Below, piece by piece: positions 1-8,714 of a stretch of 64,000 nucleotides of DNA. Within the stretch, counting starts at the first letter, position 1. The number at the start of each line of letters is the position of its first letter. Source of the stretch: Luteolibacter rhizosphaerae. Lineage in GTDB: Bacteria; Verrucomicrobiota; Verrucomicrobiia; Verrucomicrobiales; Akkermansiaceae. The stretch spans positions 1 through 64,000 of the forward strand of contig NZ_JAPDDR010000003.1 of assembly GCF_025950095.1 (NCBI RefSeq). The letters are read 5' to 3'. A model generated the notes under the pieces. The model was not told the origin of the DNA. It did not search any database and saw only the letters and a list, made by a program, of their open reading frames with translations. The position numbers were made by a program, and so were the translations under genes.

Positions 1-89
1 TCGAAACCTTTTACAACCCGGTGCGCCTCCACAGCTCGCTGGGCTATCAATCGCCCGTGGAATACGAACAATCCCTCAACCACAGCTAA
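1..89 (+). CDS. IS3-family transposase OrfB, C-terminal fragment
   Basis: The frame open from the left edge encodes 28 residues ending at a TAA at 87-89. It contains YNPVRLHSSLGYQSPVEYE, the signature of the extreme C-terminus of IS3/IS150-type DDE integrases (rve domain). The last catalytic Glu lies upstream, outside the window. The protein would catalyse cut-and-copy transposition of its own element. The reading frame is intact as far as visible, so the element may be complete to the left. Confidence 0.85.
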   Translation, partial: ETFYNPVRLHSSLGYQSPVEYEQSLNHS

Positions 90-126
90 CCCCCGAAACC
101 GTGTCCGCGCTTTCAAAGTAAGATCA
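1..126 (+). mobile_element. 3' end of an IS3-family insertion sequence
   Basis: The window opens inside the transposase OrfB of an IS3-family element (see the CDS). About 37 bases follow the stop codon. The probable right terminal inverted repeat reads tgatcttactttgaaagcgc on the minus strand, starting at 126, and begins with the TGA expected of IS3-family ends. The left end lies outside the window, so neither target duplication nor completeness can be judged. The exact end is inferred. Confidence 0.7.
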
Positions 127-219
127 GTCATCCCCGCAAATGCATCGGTGCCCTGTAGGGGCACGAGGAGGTCACGGGCCCTATTACCGTCCCGAATCCT
201 TCGCCGTTTAACCCGCTCA

Positions 220-771
220 TCAATACCTCAAATTCCCACCAAACTCCGGGATCTTCCCGGCTTCCACCTCCTTCGCCCACCGATCGAGCTTCCCATCCTC
301 CATTTTCCAAAACTTCCGGCAGAGCTCGAAATATTCGAGCACCGTCTTCTTCTCCCCCTTCTTCAAGAGATCCAGAGCCAAACTCATGTTCGGCCCGAAG
401 CTGTCCATCTGCGGCGAACCCGGGCTCCGGCCCGCGGCTAACAGATGCTCCTTCGCCTTCTCCAACTTCCCATCCCGCACCGCCAGTCGCCCCAGAATCA
501 CATTCGAGTCCTGAATCGCATTGCCATAATTCCAATTGTCTTTGAAGCGCGGCGTCAGCCTTTCCAGCTCCAGAGCCAGCTTCTCCGCCTCCTCATATTT
601 TTTCTCCTTGAACGCCTTCGTCACCGCATCTCCGAGCGAATAGAATCTCTTCTCTTCCGCAGGAATCTTCTCCTCGGCCTCCTTGTCCTCCGCTCCCTGA
701 GGCTCCGCATAACCGCTCGGCGCACTGACCAAACCGGCGACCATCACAAGGACAAGCGTGGGAATCCTCAT
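220..771 (-). CDS. Secreted TPR-like protein of a conserved uncharacterised family
   Basis: 183 residues from the ATG at 771. That start was chosen because it opens with a signal peptide (MRIPTLVLVMVAGLVSAPSG) ending before YAEPQ; an upstream extension to 921 lacks one. The mature part is alpha-helical and charged, with TPR-like helices around residues 50-130 (KYEEAEKLALELERL, KLEKAKEHLLAAG). The C-terminal half carries the pattern GPNMSLALDLL, EYFELCRKFW, W and PEFGGNLRY, which I recall from small TPR-type proteins in Bacteroidetes and Verrucomicrobia. No enzymatic motif is visible, and a scaffold or binding role is inference. It lies between the IS end and a divergent FG-GAP gene. Confidence 0.75.
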   Translation of the reverse strand: MRIPTLVLVMVAGLVSAPSGYAEPQGAEDKEAEEKIPAEEKRFYSLGDAVTKAFKEKKYEEAEKLALELERLTPRFKDNWNYGNAIQDSNVILGRLAVRDGKLEKAKEHLLAAGRSPGSPQMDSFGPNMSLALDLLKKGEKKTVLEYFELCRKFWKMEDGKLDRWAKEVEAGKIPEFGGNLRY

Positions 772-947
772 AAGAGAATGGAACACACCAACCACGATCC
801 TGACGAGACAAAAGCGGCATCGTGCCCCTGCCGTCGCCGACAGCATTCCGCATTTCTTCCGATCATCCATGCTCCCCGAAATCTCCTCGACGACCGTTAC
901 GTCACTGATAGGGCAACCCATGTCATCCCTTCTTCTGCGCTTGTACC

Positions 948-3900
948 ATGACGTTCGCTAACCTCCGCTTCCGCCGCTTGCTCCTTCTCGGCAGGAAAGC
1001 GTTGCTTCCCGTCCTCCTGCTCCTCGGCATGGCAGACTTCTGGAATGACTCAGGCTCTCTATCGAAAAGCGAGCATTTGCCACCATCCGCGCATCAGCCC
1101 ACGCCCATTTCTCTATCTGACACCGCACCCGCACGCGGCTCAACAACCCTATCCACCCCGCCAACCCGCGGCGCCGGTGGCGAGCTACCCGGCACCAGCT
1201 TGGAGGTGGCATTGGATCGAGCCCGCCGTGAAATCGGCGCCCCGAACGAGGAGGAATCGGCACTGCGGCTGAATGAAGGTGTCACGCATTTCGCTTGGAA
1301 TCCCGGTCAGGACTTCACCGCACGCTTCCTTGCCGCGGGCAGTGTCCGCTTTGACTCTGGTGATAAAACCGGCGGATGGCAGGTCGGCTTCCGTTACTCC
1401 GGCGCGGGCACTACTTCCGCGGTCGCGGTGGAGGGCACACGTGCCGAGTTCCTCCATCGGGACGGCGTGCGCGAGTGGTTCGACAATGGCAGCTCCGGGA
1501 TCGAGCATGGCTTCACGCTCGACCGCCGGCCGCCGCAGGGGGCGCGTCTTGAGATTGCGCTGGATGGCATGATCGCGGTGCGGGAGAGCCCGGACAATAC
1601 CGCCAATCTGCTACTGCAGGATACGCACGGCAATGCCCGGCTCCGCTACGCCGGCCTTAAGGCATGGGATGCTGATGGTAAGGATCTGCTTGCAGCGATG
1701 GATGCCACTCCAATGGGACTCGCCATCACGGTGGATGACCGCGACGCTCGCTATCCGCTTACCATCGATCCCCTCATCACTGTACTGAGTCAGGAGTTGG
1801 ACCCGCTAATAACCGGTTCCGGATCACAGTATGACTTCTTCGGCTGCAGTGTCGCATTCGACGGCGATACCGCCTTGATCGGCGCGCCTCACGATCAAAG
1901 CGCCTCGGGGAAATCCGACTCGGGGAATGCCTACATCTTCATCCGCAGCGGCGAGGGCGTGGACGAAACATGGACACTCCAAGGCCGGCTCGGGACGGGC
2001 GGTGCAGCCGAAAACGATTGCTACGGCGCTGCAGTGGCTCTGCAGGGAGACATTGCCGTGATTGGCGTGCCGAACGAAGGCTCGCGCATCAGTCTGTCCC
2101 CCGGGACCGTGCGGGTGTGGGCCCGCAGCAATGGCCAATGGACGGAGCAAACCAGAATTGCTCAGCCCACCTTCCATGTCCCGTCGTCGTCGAGTGAAGG
2201 CACTCTTGGCTGGCAACTGGCGCTAAGCGGTGAGACGCTGGCGCTTGGCATCCCACGGGCAAACGTGGTGGAAGTCTACACCCGCAGCGGAACCCAGTGG
2301 AGCAAGGAACAGCGGATCCACTCGCCGTGGATGGGTGCCACAAACTTCGGCTCCTCCGTGGCGTTGGAGGGCAACGCCCTCGCGATCGGTGCCAATGGCG
2401 ACACGAGCGAGGGCCGCGTTTACTACTATACACGGAGTAGCGGCATCTGGAGTGGCGCGCAGATCCCCCTGCCTCCGGACCTCGAAAAGGGCGACTACTT
2501 CGGCAGCAAGGTCGCGCTATCCGGCGATACCATTCTCGCCACGGCCCCGGGCAGCGGAGGGGTTTATGCACTCCAGAAGACCGGCCAGAATTGGGATGCC
2601 GGCACGAAGCTCACCAGTAGCTCGCTGGGAGTGAGCGCACCCAACTTCGGTAGCACCTTGGCAATCGATGGAGATCACGCCTTGATCGGCGCGGCGAGAA
2701 TGGACCTTTCTCCTTTTCTACAAAGCAGTGGAAAGGTTTTCTCCGCTCGGCGGGTCAACGGGGTTTGGCAGCTTACCGGCATCCTCGCGAATGCCGGTCG
2801 TCAAGGCTTCGATAAGTTCGGCTGCTCGCTGGCGATCCGCGGCACGCGCGCGCTGGTGGGTGATATGGGCCGCACCACCGCAGGCGGCATGATGACGGGA
2901 GACGCCACCTTCTATCACCTCGCAAACGACATCTGGAATTCCGGTGCCACTGTGGATCTCGGTGATGATGGCGCGGGTTCCAGATACGGTCGAGCCGTCG
3001 CGGTAGACGGGGATACCCTTGCCTTCGGTGCCGGTGCGGAGAGCAATGCGAGCGGGCTCCGTCCTGAAGTGGTTCACATTTTCACGCGTGTCGGCACGGG
3101 CTGGACCCATCAGGCCCGCCTTGAGGATCCCTCTCCTATGGAGGATCCCTTTCTCACCACAGGCTTCGGCTCATCCCTCGCAATCAGCGGCGGCACTTTG
3201 GTCGCGGCCTCGCCGATCCGCAGTAACGGCACTTACCCCCCCGCCCAGGACGGCTCCGTGTACTTTTACGAGCGCTCGGGAGCACAATGGAATCTTGTCT
3301 CCGAACTTCCGGGCATCGGGCAGTTCGGCATCTCTTTGGCAGCGGAGGGAAATACCGTCGCCATCGGTGCCCCCTCTTTCCCGCTCCCCGGCGAGCCCCT
3401 CAAACAAGGCAAGGTCTTTATTTACACGCGAGGGGCCGCTTCTTGGACACAGACCGGAGAACTGCAAGCCACTGCTGATGCTGGCTACAATAACTTCGGC
3501 CGCTCGCTTGCACTCGACGGCGGAACTTTGCTGGTGGGTGCTCCCTACTCCTTGGGAGAAGAGTGGGATAATACCCCCCACGGTGCCGTGGTGTTCTTCC
3601 GCAACAGCGGAACCGAGTGGGAGCAGGAAACGGTCATCGGCAATCCTCTTGCCGAGGGCTTCTTCGGCTATTCGGTGGATATCAGCGGCGACCACGCGCT
3701 GGTCGCCGTACCGGGATACGAATACGCCTCCTACCTGTTCCTCAACCGCGATGGAAGCACATGGACCAGCGGCGATTTGCACTATCTTGAAGGCTTCCGG
3801 AGCCTGACGGGAAATCAAGTGGCACTGGATGGCCATGCCGCGGCTATCTCGGCGGATAATAGCACCTCGGCCCCTGGCGTCTGCAAGCTGCTGGAGTTCG

Positions 3901-4751
3901 CCGCCGGCCATTGGTTGCCTTCCCGGGACCTCGGCACCACCGGGACAGCGGTGGCAATGGATGGAAATACGCTGGTTGTGGGTGACTCGCTGGCACAAAG
4001 ATCAAATCCGGACATGCCGGATTTTTCCGCCCGAACCGGTCACGTTTGGATCTTCGGTCTATCCGGCGCGGAGAAGTTTTTGCTGCAAAGCTTCGATCAG
4101 AATCAGGATCTCCTGCTAAGCCTCGACGAATGGATGGCGGTCTACGGCACGTCCGCCCCGGAGACGGCTGCCGCAGTTCATGGCTTCATCGATGCCGATG
4201 AGAATGGACTGCTAACCGAGGAGGAGTTGGTGAAAGCAGCATCGGCTGCCGCCACTCCCAAGGACAAGACCGCCAGTGCCGCAGTCGCCCTGATGGCCCG
4301 CCTTCGCACCTTCGTGGAACTCGATGGCAGCGTGTCCGGCGGAGAAAGGGACGGCATCGTCAACCGCGCCGAAATCGCCTTGATGTGGAAGCCCGGCACC
4401 ACGGCCAAGCCAATCGATGCCTTCTGGAAGCGGGCTCAGGTTCCGGCAGGCTATGACCTGCGGTCTTGGTTGTTGGCAAAGAGCCTGCCCTCGCAAACAG
4501 CCTATGCCAGCGCCCGGCAGACCCGAAGCAGCCGCCGCGCGCTCGCCCTGCGCTATGATAGCAATCGCGACGGATTGATACTGTATCCGGAGTTCATCAA
4601 CATGCTCGAAGCGGAAACAGGGAGCACCAAGAAATCCTCATCTCTTTGGAAAGCACTTACGACTCCATCCGGGCGCACGCCGACCTACGAAATGAGCATC
4701 GATGGTTTCGTGGAAGCCCCTAAGTTCCCTAAAGGACTGGCTGGAAAGTAA
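948..4751 (+). CDS. Giant secreted FG-GAP repeat protein with C-terminal EF-hand-like region
   Basis: 1267 residues. The N-terminus is basic, then hydrophobic (LLLLGRKALLPVLLLLGMA), consistent with export. Residues about 295-1030 hold roughly fourteen imperfect repeats of the form (N/D)-x-FG-S-x-(V/L)-A-(L/I)-x-G-(D/N)-x-A-L-(I/V)-GAP, for example DFFGCSVAFDGDTALIGAP and NNFGRSLALDGGTLLVGAP. These are FG-GAP/integrin-alpha-type beta-propeller blades. The C-terminus (about 1040-1245) has EF-hand-like loops (DQNQDLLLSLDEW, DADENGLLTEEEL, YDSNRDGLILYPEF). There is no PEP-CTERM or other sorting tag. An adhesin-like or calcium-binding surface role is inferred. A second protein of similar design lies at 11417-15514. 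Confidence 0.85.
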   Translation: MTFANLRFRRLLLLGRKALLPVLLLLGMADFWNDSGSLSKSEHLPPSAHQPTPISLSDTAPARGSTTLSTPPTRGAGGELPGTSLEVALDRARREIGAPNEEESALRLNEGVTHFAWNPGQDFTARFLAAGSVRFDSGDKTGGWQVGFRYSGAGTTSAVAVEGTRAEFLHRDGVREWFDNGSSGIEHGFTLDRRPPQGARLEIALDGMIAVRESPDNTANLLLQDTHGNARLRYAGLKAWDADGKDLLAAMDATPMGLAITVDDRDARYPLTIDPLITVLSQELDPLITGSGSQYDFFGCSVAFDGDTALIGAPHDQSASGKSDSGNAYIFIRSGEGVDETWTLQGRLGTGGAAENDCYGAAVALQGDIAVIGVPNEGSRISLSPGTVRVWARSNGQWTEQTRIAQPTFHVPSSSSEGTLGWQLALSGETLALGIPRANVVEVYTRSGTQWSKEQRIHSPWMGATNFGSSVALEGNALAIGANGDTSEGRVYYYTRSSGIWSGAQIPLPPDLEKGDYFGSKVALSGDTILATAPGSGGVYALQKTGQNWDAGTKLTSSSLGVSAPNFGSTLAIDGDHALIGAARMDLSPFLQSSGKVFSARRVNGVWQLTGILANAGRQGFDKFGCSLAIRGTRALVGDMGRTTAGGMMTGDATFYHLANDIWNSGATVDLGDDGAGSRYGRAVAVDGDTLAFGAGAESNASGLRPEVVHIFTRVGTGWTHQARLEDPSPMEDPFLTTGFGSSLAISGGTLVAASPIRSNGTYPPAQDGSVYFYERSGAQWNLVSELPGIGQFGISLAAEGNTVAIGAPSFPLPGEPLKQGKVFIYTRGAASWTQTGELQATADAGYNNFGRSLALDGGTLLVGAPYSLGEEWDNTPHGAVVFFRNSGTEWEQETVIGNPLAEGFFGYSVDISGDHALVAVPGYEYASYLFLNRDGSTWTSGDLHYLEGFRSLTGNQVALDGHAAAISADNSTSAPGVCKLLEFAAGHWLPSRDLGTTGTAVAMDGNTLVVGDSLAQRSNPDMPDFSARTGHVWIFGLSGAEKFLLQSFDQNQDLLLSLDEWMAVYGTSAPETAAAVHGFIDADENGLLTEEELVKAASAAATPKDKTASAAVALMARLRTFVELDGSVSGGERDGIVNRAEIALMWKPGTTAKPIDAFWKRAQVPAGYDLRSWLLAKSLPSQTAYASARQTRSSRRALALRYDSNRDGLILYPEFINMLEAETGSTKKSSSLWKALTTPSGRTPTYEMSIDGFVEAPKFPKGLAGK

Positions 4752-4784
4752 AAGTAAGCCGGAACGGGCTAGGTCCAAAGGGCC

Positions 4785-5834
4785 TCACACCTCGCCATCT
4801 CCGCCCCCACCCTTCTCATCCAGACGCTTCGTCTTGAGACCGATCACCATCCCGAGAATCGCCGAGGGCACCAAGTAGCGCAGCGGACTGGCAGGCTTCG
4901 ATGGACCCGCCGCGGCAAATGCCCCCTCGATCTCCGGGCAATCCGGCACCGCCATCCGCAGGGCCTCCATCTGCGACTCGATCGAACGCCCCAAATCAAC
5001 TGCCACCAAACTGGGCATCTGCCCGAGATTCGCGATATGCGCCGTGAGTTGCGGGCCCAACCCCACCCGCAGATCCACCTCCAGGTGGGTCCCCTCCGAT
5101 GACTTCACCCCTTCAAGATGGAAGCCCACGAAGGCTCGGTCATGCCATGAGTAGATTGAGAAGCTCGGCAGGGAGTCGTAACAAAAGACCTCCAGCTTCC
5201 CCGGCGAGGCCGCCGGCTTGGCGAGCAAACCCGGCAGCACCGGTGCTGAAACACGAGCCTTCGCCGCAACACGGGCAAGATACTCCAGCGTGCCGCAGAT
5301 CGACTGACGGTTCTCCTCCGGCCCCTTCTTGTTTTCACGGTCGCGACCGCGACGCGTAACCGATGGCGAGAAGGGATTGAGAACATAGACCCGGATCCGC
5401 CGCGACTTGCCCAGCGACTCCAGCATCGCCGGTTCCAACCGCTCCAGGGTGCTGTCGTCGAGCCATGTCTCCACGATTACGGTCTCCGGTGAACTCGCAA
5501 TCCCCTTGGTCACCTCCTCGAAAGGCAGCCCCAAGCTCGAGGAACGCACGCCGCTCTTGTTCTTGGCATCAAGCTTCTCCACCAGACGCTCTTCCTTCTC
5601 CGCCTCCAGCGCCTCGCGATACTTCCACGTCGCGTAGCCGACTCCCACCGATACCACGTAGAGGATCGCCGCTCCCGCCAGACCACCGAAGATCTCGTCG
5701 GCCATCTCATCCCGCTGCGACTTCTCCATCCGGAAGTAGAGGAAGAACATCAACAGCAACATCGCCACACTCATGATCGCGGCATTGCGGAGCCCGCGTC
5801 TGCCGAGGTTGGAAGGAGGAGGAGATGAGCTCAT
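4785..5834 (-). CDS. Membrane protein with a PLD-like (HKD-less) cytoplasmic domain
   Basis: 349 residues. Two transmembrane segments occur near the N-terminus (about 18-35 and 50-68), followed by a charged coiled stretch (EALEAEKEERLVEKLDAKN). A globular part (about 100-290) includes IRVYVLNPFSPS, KLEVFCYDSLPSFSIYSWHD and AFVGFHLEGV. This strand order resembles phospholipase-D-like/DUF5919 folds, but no HxKxxxxD motif is present. A short hydrophobic stretch lies near 316-332. It is the last gene of the operon starting at 8650, and its ATG overlaps the preceding stop in an ATGA arrangement, so translation is probably coupled. Function is unknown, and the PLD-like resemblance is my inference from sequence texture. 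Confidence 0.6.
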   Translation of the reverse strand: MSSSPPPSNLGRRGLRNAAIMSVAMLLLMFFLYFRMEKSQRDEMADEIFGGLAGAAILYVVSVGVGYATWKYREALEAEKEERLVEKLDAKNKSGVRSSSLGLPFEEVTKGIASSPETVIVETWLDDSTLERLEPAMLESLGKSRRIRVYVLNPFSPSVTRRGRDRENKKGPEENRQSICGTLEYLARVAAKARVSAPVLPGLLAKPAASPGKLEVFCYDSLPSFSIYSWHDRAFVGFHLEGVKSSEGTHLEVDLRVGLGPQLTAHIANLGQMPSLVAVDLGRSIESQMEALRMAVPDCPEIEGAFAAAGPSKPASPLRYLVPSAILGMVIGLKTKRLDEKGGGGDGEV

Positions 5835-6763
5835 GGGAGGAGAGCGCGAAGCTTGGTGAAGTTCTCGTCCATCAGCTCCCCGATGCCCGCTTCATTTCCA
5901 TCGGCCCTCGAGCTGCTGGCCAAGATCAAAGCGGCATTCTGCAGGACCGTGTCCCTGAGAACCGCCTCGGCCCGGCCCTCCAGCAACCCGATAAACAGAT
6001 CCACCGCGGCATACGGTGAGGCCGCCTCCCGGATGCTCTCGATCTTCTCCGCCGGATAATCAGGCAGCAGCTGAAGCTCGGCATCGAAGCGCTGGATGCC
6101 CCGGTCAAACAAGGCGATGCGATTTCTGCCCGGCAGCAATTCATCCACCCCCGACTCCGCGCGGACGATACAAGAGGTCCTACCCAGAAGCTCGCAAAGC
6201 TCCGCGAAACGCTCGAAGTAGAGCGTCTTCGCGGCACCATTGATCTGGACCACCGGACCGGTGTAGTTCGCGAAGGGGAAGACGATCTTGTAGAGATCCG
6301 GAACACCTTCGCGGTGAATCCGGCGGCGCGCTTCGCGCAGTTCGTTCCGGTAGACGAAACCCGCTTCGCTCAGCCGGAGAAAACGGAACCGGCTCGCCTC
6401 GAGAACCTGCGCCAGCGTCGGCGAGTCCGCCTCGCGCTCCCGGAGCTCCGCCACGAAATCCGAACTGCCGATGTTCCCCGTAACCGCCCGCGTGCCCATC
6501 TTCACCACCGGCACGAAGCGTGCGGCGAGGATCGCGGCCATGGACGAAAGGTTCACCGTGCCGTCCCCGCCGGTGCCGAAGATGTTCACGTGCCGCGGGA
6601 GGTCCTCGCTCACCTGCTTGTTCGCCTCGATGAACCGCACGATCTCCGCAAGCTCCGACACCGCAAGCCGGTCAGGCCGGAGGGCGCACAGCAGGCGATA
6701 GTAATCTTTTTCGCTCGCCGCCTCGCGAGTTTTCCGGAACTGGGCAAGGACCTCTGTTTCCAC
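5831..6763 (-). CDS. TrpD-like (glycosyltransferase family 3) phosphoribosyltransferase
   Basis: 310 residues from a GTG at 6763, with a GGGAGG about 12 bases upstream. Longer starts would run into the upstream gene and add non-homologous sequence. The family signature is clear: GTGGDG at residues 63-68 and KMGTRAVTGNIGSSD at 88-102 match the anthranilate phosphoribosyltransferase loops that bind PRPP/Mg and the acceptor (usually KHGNRAVSSxSGSAD). Family enzymes transfer ribose phosphate to or from anthranilate or bases. No other trp genes are nearby, and the neighbours are membrane proteins, so this is probably a TrpD2-like paralog rather than the tryptophan enzyme. Its substrate cannot be read from sequence. 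Confidence 0.8.
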   Translation of the reverse strand: METEVLAQFRKTREAASEKDYYRLLCALRPDRLAVSELAEIVRFIEANKQVSEDLPRHVNIFGTGGDGTVNLSSMAAILAARFVPVVKMGTRAVTGNIGSSDFVAELREREADSPTLAQVLEASRFRFLRLSEAGFVYRNELREARRRIHREGVPDLYKIVFPFANYTGPVVQINGAAKTLYFERFAELCELLGRTSCIVRAESGVDELLPGRNRIALFDRGIQRFDAELQLLPDYPAEKIESIREAASPYAAVDLFIGLLEGRAEAVLRDTVLQNAALILASSSRADGNEAGIGELMDENFTKLRALLP

Positions 6764-6816
6764 GTTCGCCGTGATCCTCCCGACCGGCGAAGCCCAATGC
6801 AAGGCTCGAACAGGGC

Positions 6817-7716
6817 TCAAGGCTTCAAGATCACCCTCACTCGCGAGTGGTCCGAGCCATGGCGCGAATGCTCCACCCACTGCGCGTGCCAGCCGCTGCC
6901 GGTCCAGATCTGGTCGAGCGTGAGCAACGGCACACCGAAGGCCCAAGTCTCGCGGAAGCCCCGGCGCGGGGCATTGTTCGCGAGGGCGAGCTTGCCCTGC
7001 CAACGCTCGTACCACTTCGATTCCGGCGGGGTATTGAAATCACCGAGTACGACCACCTTCGGATCGTCACCCGCGGCTTGGAGCACACCGCTCATCGCCT
7101 GATCCCGGGAAAGCCACGGCTGCGATCGCACGTCCACCACGATCACCATGAACTCCCCGTGCTCCGGCAGGCTCACGCGAACCCGGTAGCAGCGGTAGCG
7201 GTTGTAGATGCCGAGCGATTCATGCCCGAGGATTTTGCCGCGCACCCCGAGCAGGGTGCCGCCGAAAGTCTTCCACTCCATGCCGGACCCGGCCGCCAGG
7301 AAACCCCGCCATGACTCTTCGGTGAAATCACCAGACTCCACCACGGCGCTAATGTCCGCCTCCGCCAGCGCGGACCAAGTCGCGGGATCGCTCTCCAAGG
7401 TACGGCCCGCATTGTAGATCGAGGCCCGCACGGACCCCGTCATCTCGGAGGGAACCGGATCGAGACGGAAGGAGTGCCAGCCCTCCAAGACCGAAAGAAG
7501 CAGGCAGGTTCCCGCCATCAGACGGAACCCCCAATGCCTCAAGACGATGACCGCCAACAGCCCGGCGAGCAACCGCAGCAACCAAGGCGTGCCGTAGTAA
7601 AGGGTCGCCGCGATCGCCGAGCCATCCCGCCCGCGGCATGCGAGCCCGAGCCAAGCCAGAATGAGGCCCGACAGCGCCACGCCGCGTAACAGCCGCATCC
7701 ACGGAACCCGCTTCAT
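6817..7716 (-). CDS. Membrane-anchored endonuclease/exonuclease/phosphatase (EEP) family protein
   Basis: 299 residues from the ATG at 7716, which overlaps the stop of the upstream regulator (ATGA). Three hydrophobic segments lie at about 11-27, 44-62 and 64-80. The C-terminal EEP fold shows the expected active-site positions: YNAGRT (Asn, about 101), VVESGD (Glu, about 127), VVVLGDFNTPP (Asp/Asn, about 230) and HGSDHSRV near the end. Members hydrolyse phosphodiesters or phosphomonoesters; the topology with N-terminal helices resembles YafD-type proteins. Here the catalytic domain would sit outside the membrane. Substrate unknown. Confidence 0.82.
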   Translation of the reverse strand: MKRVPWMRLLRGVALSGLILAWLGLACRGRDGSAIAATLYYGTPWLLRLLAGLLAVIVLRHWGFRLMAGTCLLLSVLEGWHSFRLDPVPSEMTGSVRASIYNAGRTLESDPATWSALAEADISAVVESGDFTEESWRGFLAAGSGMEWKTFGGTLLGVRGKILGHESLGIYNRYRCYRVRVSLPEHGEFMVIVVDVRSQPWLSRDQAMSGVLQAAGDDPKVVVLGDFNTPPESKWYERWQGKLALANNAPRRGFRETWAFGVPLLTLDQIWTGSGWHAQWVEHSRHGSDHSRVRVILKP

Positions 7717-8012
7717 TTCCCGAGATTCAGGATCTGCTCGAGGATCGCCAGATAGTCCTCGAAAGCCTTCCGGCCTTCCTTCGTGAGAATATAAAGTGTC
7801 TGCGGCCGTCCATCGCCCGTGAGCTTCTCCCCGCTGATGTAGCCGGCCTGCTCCAGCGTGCGCAGATGGGTGATCAGGTTGCCATCGCTCATCTCCAGCT
7901 CGAGCTTCAGATCCTGGAACGGCCACGCGTTGGTCCGCGACGCGAGCAAGGTCATGATGCCGAGCCGCGCCTTTTCGTGGATGGTCTTGTCCAGCTTGGA
8001 AAAGTCGATCAT
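7713..8012 (-). CDS. Winged-helix transcriptional regulator (HTH_34/MarR-like)
   Basis: 99 residues, the usual size of single-domain winged-helix regulators. The sequence has the typical order: IHEKARLGIMTLLASR (helix 1), FQDLKLELEMSDGNLITHLR (helix-turn-helix), then a beta wing GEKLTGDGRPQTLYILTKEG and a C-terminal dimerisation helix. This matches the PF13601 group, which often represses the membrane genes it sits with. It overlaps both neighbours by four bases, so the operon (8650 to 4785) is probably translated as a coupled unit. Autoregulation is likely but no operator was recognised. Confidence 0.88.
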   Translation of the reverse strand: MIDFSKLDKTIHEKARLGIMTLLASRTNAWPFQDLKLELEMSDGNLITHLRTLEQAGYISGEKLTGDGRPQTLYILTKEGRKAFEDYLAILEQILNLGK

Positions 8013-8650
8013 GCGCCCGGCTTGTCGCGGGGAGTGGTAGTGACGATGGCCGCCCCGTAAAGCAAGTGGAAGCCGCCGAAGGTGGCCGCCATCAACCCGG
8101 AAGGTCCTAAACGGTAAAGATGAGGCAACATCGATGTAATGAAGGTGCAGAAGGCGAAAGCCCCGATCCCGGTGACGAGGAAGGCAAGACCAAGCCAGAC
8201 CATCGACTTCGGAGCGAACTCGCGGATAGCCATCAAGGCCAGCCCGTAGTGCAGGATCCAGAAGGAAGCCGTGAAGAGCTCCGCCCGCGGATTCACCGAA
8301 TCACGGGCACCATATTTCAGATAAAGAAGACCTAGGAATCCTCCCGCCACCAGCGATGGCAGAGCCCCGCGCAATGCCACCTTCAAGCCATGCGACCAGA
8401 ACGGCCGCTCGTTCGCCCGGGAGATCCGGTGCAGTTGCCACGCCGCGAAAAACAGCACAACCACCAGGCCGCCGAGCCACACGCTACCCCAAGCCCAGCC
8501 GATCTTTGGTTCCGAAAGCCACCCCGCCAGCAGTGACATCGCCCCGCCGAGCAACGCCGCTTCCCCGGACAGCGCGCGAAAGATCGTCGCCCGCTCCATC
8601 ATCGTCCGGATCACCCGCAACTGCTCGGCGGCTTCCTGATGCATCGTCAT
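8009..8650 (-). CDS. Five- to six-helix membrane protein, unknown function
   Basis: 213 residues from the ATG at 8650; a second ATG two codons later is also possible. The N-terminus (MTMHQEAAEQLRVIRTMMER) is an amphipathic helix. Hydrophobic segments follow at about 30-47, 56-73, 95-112, 126-145, 150-172 and 185-205. The gene's stop overlaps the start of the winged-helix regulator, an arrangement common for PadR/HTH_34 regulators and their partner membrane proteins. It is the first gene of the minus-strand operon. No motif identifies a substrate. Confidence 0.75.
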   Translation of the reverse strand: MTMHQEAAEQLRVIRTMMERATIFRALSGEAALLGGAMSLLAGWLSEPKIGWAWGSVWLGGLVVVLFFAAWQLHRISRANERPFWSHGLKVALRGALPSLVAGGFLGLLYLKYGARDSVNPRAELFTASFWILHYGLALMAIREFAPKSMVWLGLAFLVTGIGAFAFCTFITSMLPHLYRLGPSGLMAATFGGFHLLYGAAIVTTTPRDKPGA

Positions 8651-8714
8651 GCCGGAACTTTGCGAAACAAAGCTCCAACTTCCAAGCCCGAACTTCTCCC
8701 CACAGGTTACAACT

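Noticed and set aside
148-164. Terminator hairpin gtgccc-tgtag-gggcac after the TPR-like gene
   Set aside because: Only six pairs, no T tract on the right strand and more than 50 bases from the stop.
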